Part shown: positions 35,851-36,210 of the stretch, piece by piece
Position numbering within the stretch: the stretch's first letter is position 1
How the letters are laid out: each line of letters begins with the position of its first letter
Assembly (NCBI GenBank): GCA_903882335.1
Contig: CAIRWP010000165.1
Span: 1-36,210, forward strand
Reading direction: 5' to 3'
Origin: an uncultured Opitutia bacterium
GTDB taxonomy: Bacteria; Verrucomicrobiota; Verrucomicrobiia; Opitutales; UBA953
Length of the DNA: 36,210 nucleotides
Notes under the pieces: generated by a model
Databases searched by the model: none
The model's input: the letters and a program-made list of their open reading frames with translations, nothing else
Told to the model about the DNA's origin: nothing
Made by a program: the position numbers and the translations under genes

Positions 35851-36210
35851 TTAGTTGCCCGCCTTGTCCAGGAGGTCGCCGAGGCTGTTGAAGTCGCCGC
35901 TGCCCGAGGAGGACGAGGACGAACCGCCGGCCGAGGGCGCCGGGGCGCCGCCGGTGGACGGGCCCTTGATGCGCTCGTAGCTGGAGATTTCGGCCGCCAG
36001 GCGTTCGGCGTCGTAGCTCGCGGCCTTGATCGAGAGGCCGATGCGACGGTCCTCCTTGTCGATCTTGATGACGCGGGCGGTGACGTCCTGACCGACCTTG
36101 ACGACGTCCTTGACGTTCTCGACGCGCTGTTCGGCGAGCTGGGAGACGTGCACGAGGCCGTCGATCTCGTCGGAGAGCTCGATGAAGGCGCCGAAGTTCG
36201 CGATCTTGGA
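35851..36210 (-). CDS. rpsA: 30S ribosomal protein S1, C-terminal part (5' truncated by window)
   Basis: Open to the window end: SKIANFGAFIELSDEIDGLVHVSQLAEQRVENVKDVVKVGQDVTARVIKIDKEDRRIGLSIKAA (S1 motif), with Ser/Gly-rich tail ending SLGDLLDKAGN. Confidence 0.85.
   Translation of the reverse strand, partial: SKIANFGAFIELSDEIDGLVHVSQLAEQRVENVKDVVKVGQDVTARVIKIDKEDRRIGLSIKAASYDAERLAAEISSYERIKGPSTGGAPAPSAGGSSSSSSGSGDFNSLGDLLDKAGN

Noticed and set aside
1-36210. CRISPR array, transposon, prophage, defence island, tRNA/rRNA genes
   Set aside because: Looked for regularly spaced repeats, transposase or integrase motifs, restriction/toxin genes and tRNA cloverleaf patterns by eye; none supported. 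A formal tRNAscan/ISfinder/DefenseFinder run was not possible.

Overview
High-GC bacterial chromosomal window. Gene content and order suggest Verrucomicrobiota, Opitutae-like; this is inferred, no search was run. It is densely coded, mostly with core housekeeping and envelope genes. I recognise no tRNA, rRNA, CRISPR array, transposon or prophage. Main blocks: (i) 3' end of thrC; (ii) a minus-strand TPR(1109 aa)-TPR(340 aa)-ExbB/TolQ-ExbD-ExbD energiser module closed by an intrinsic terminator and followed by a 37-aa lipoprotein; (iii) an ArsR-methyltransferase fusion; (iv) a GreA protein with a large N-terminal extension, divergent from rlmN; (v) rpmF-plsX-fabH-TPR lipoprotein-lptE-like-rpe; (vi) a GmhB-like HAD phosphatase, a Cys-rich secreted protein and an orphan substrate-binding protein; (vii) pgi-coiled-coil protein-lipoprotein-rsmI-unknown-lpxA-pdxA; (viii) an FG-GAP secreted protein and ilvD; (ix) scpB-pheA-mlaD-like-glyS; (x) a fused MurU-AmgK-like protein coupled to a Fur-family regulator; (xi) metX, a cardiolipin synthase-like PLD protein and the C-terminus of rpsA. 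No obvious new defence or mobile system is visible. The best leads are the TPR/ExbBD module, the MurU-AmgK fusion, the extended GreA, the unknown protein coupled to lpxA, the duplicated Cys-rich secreted protein, and a recurring C-rich, Shine-Dalgarno-poor leader pattern. Three genes of 59 aa or less (rpmF and two lipoproteins) are not listed as their own ORFs in the supplied track.
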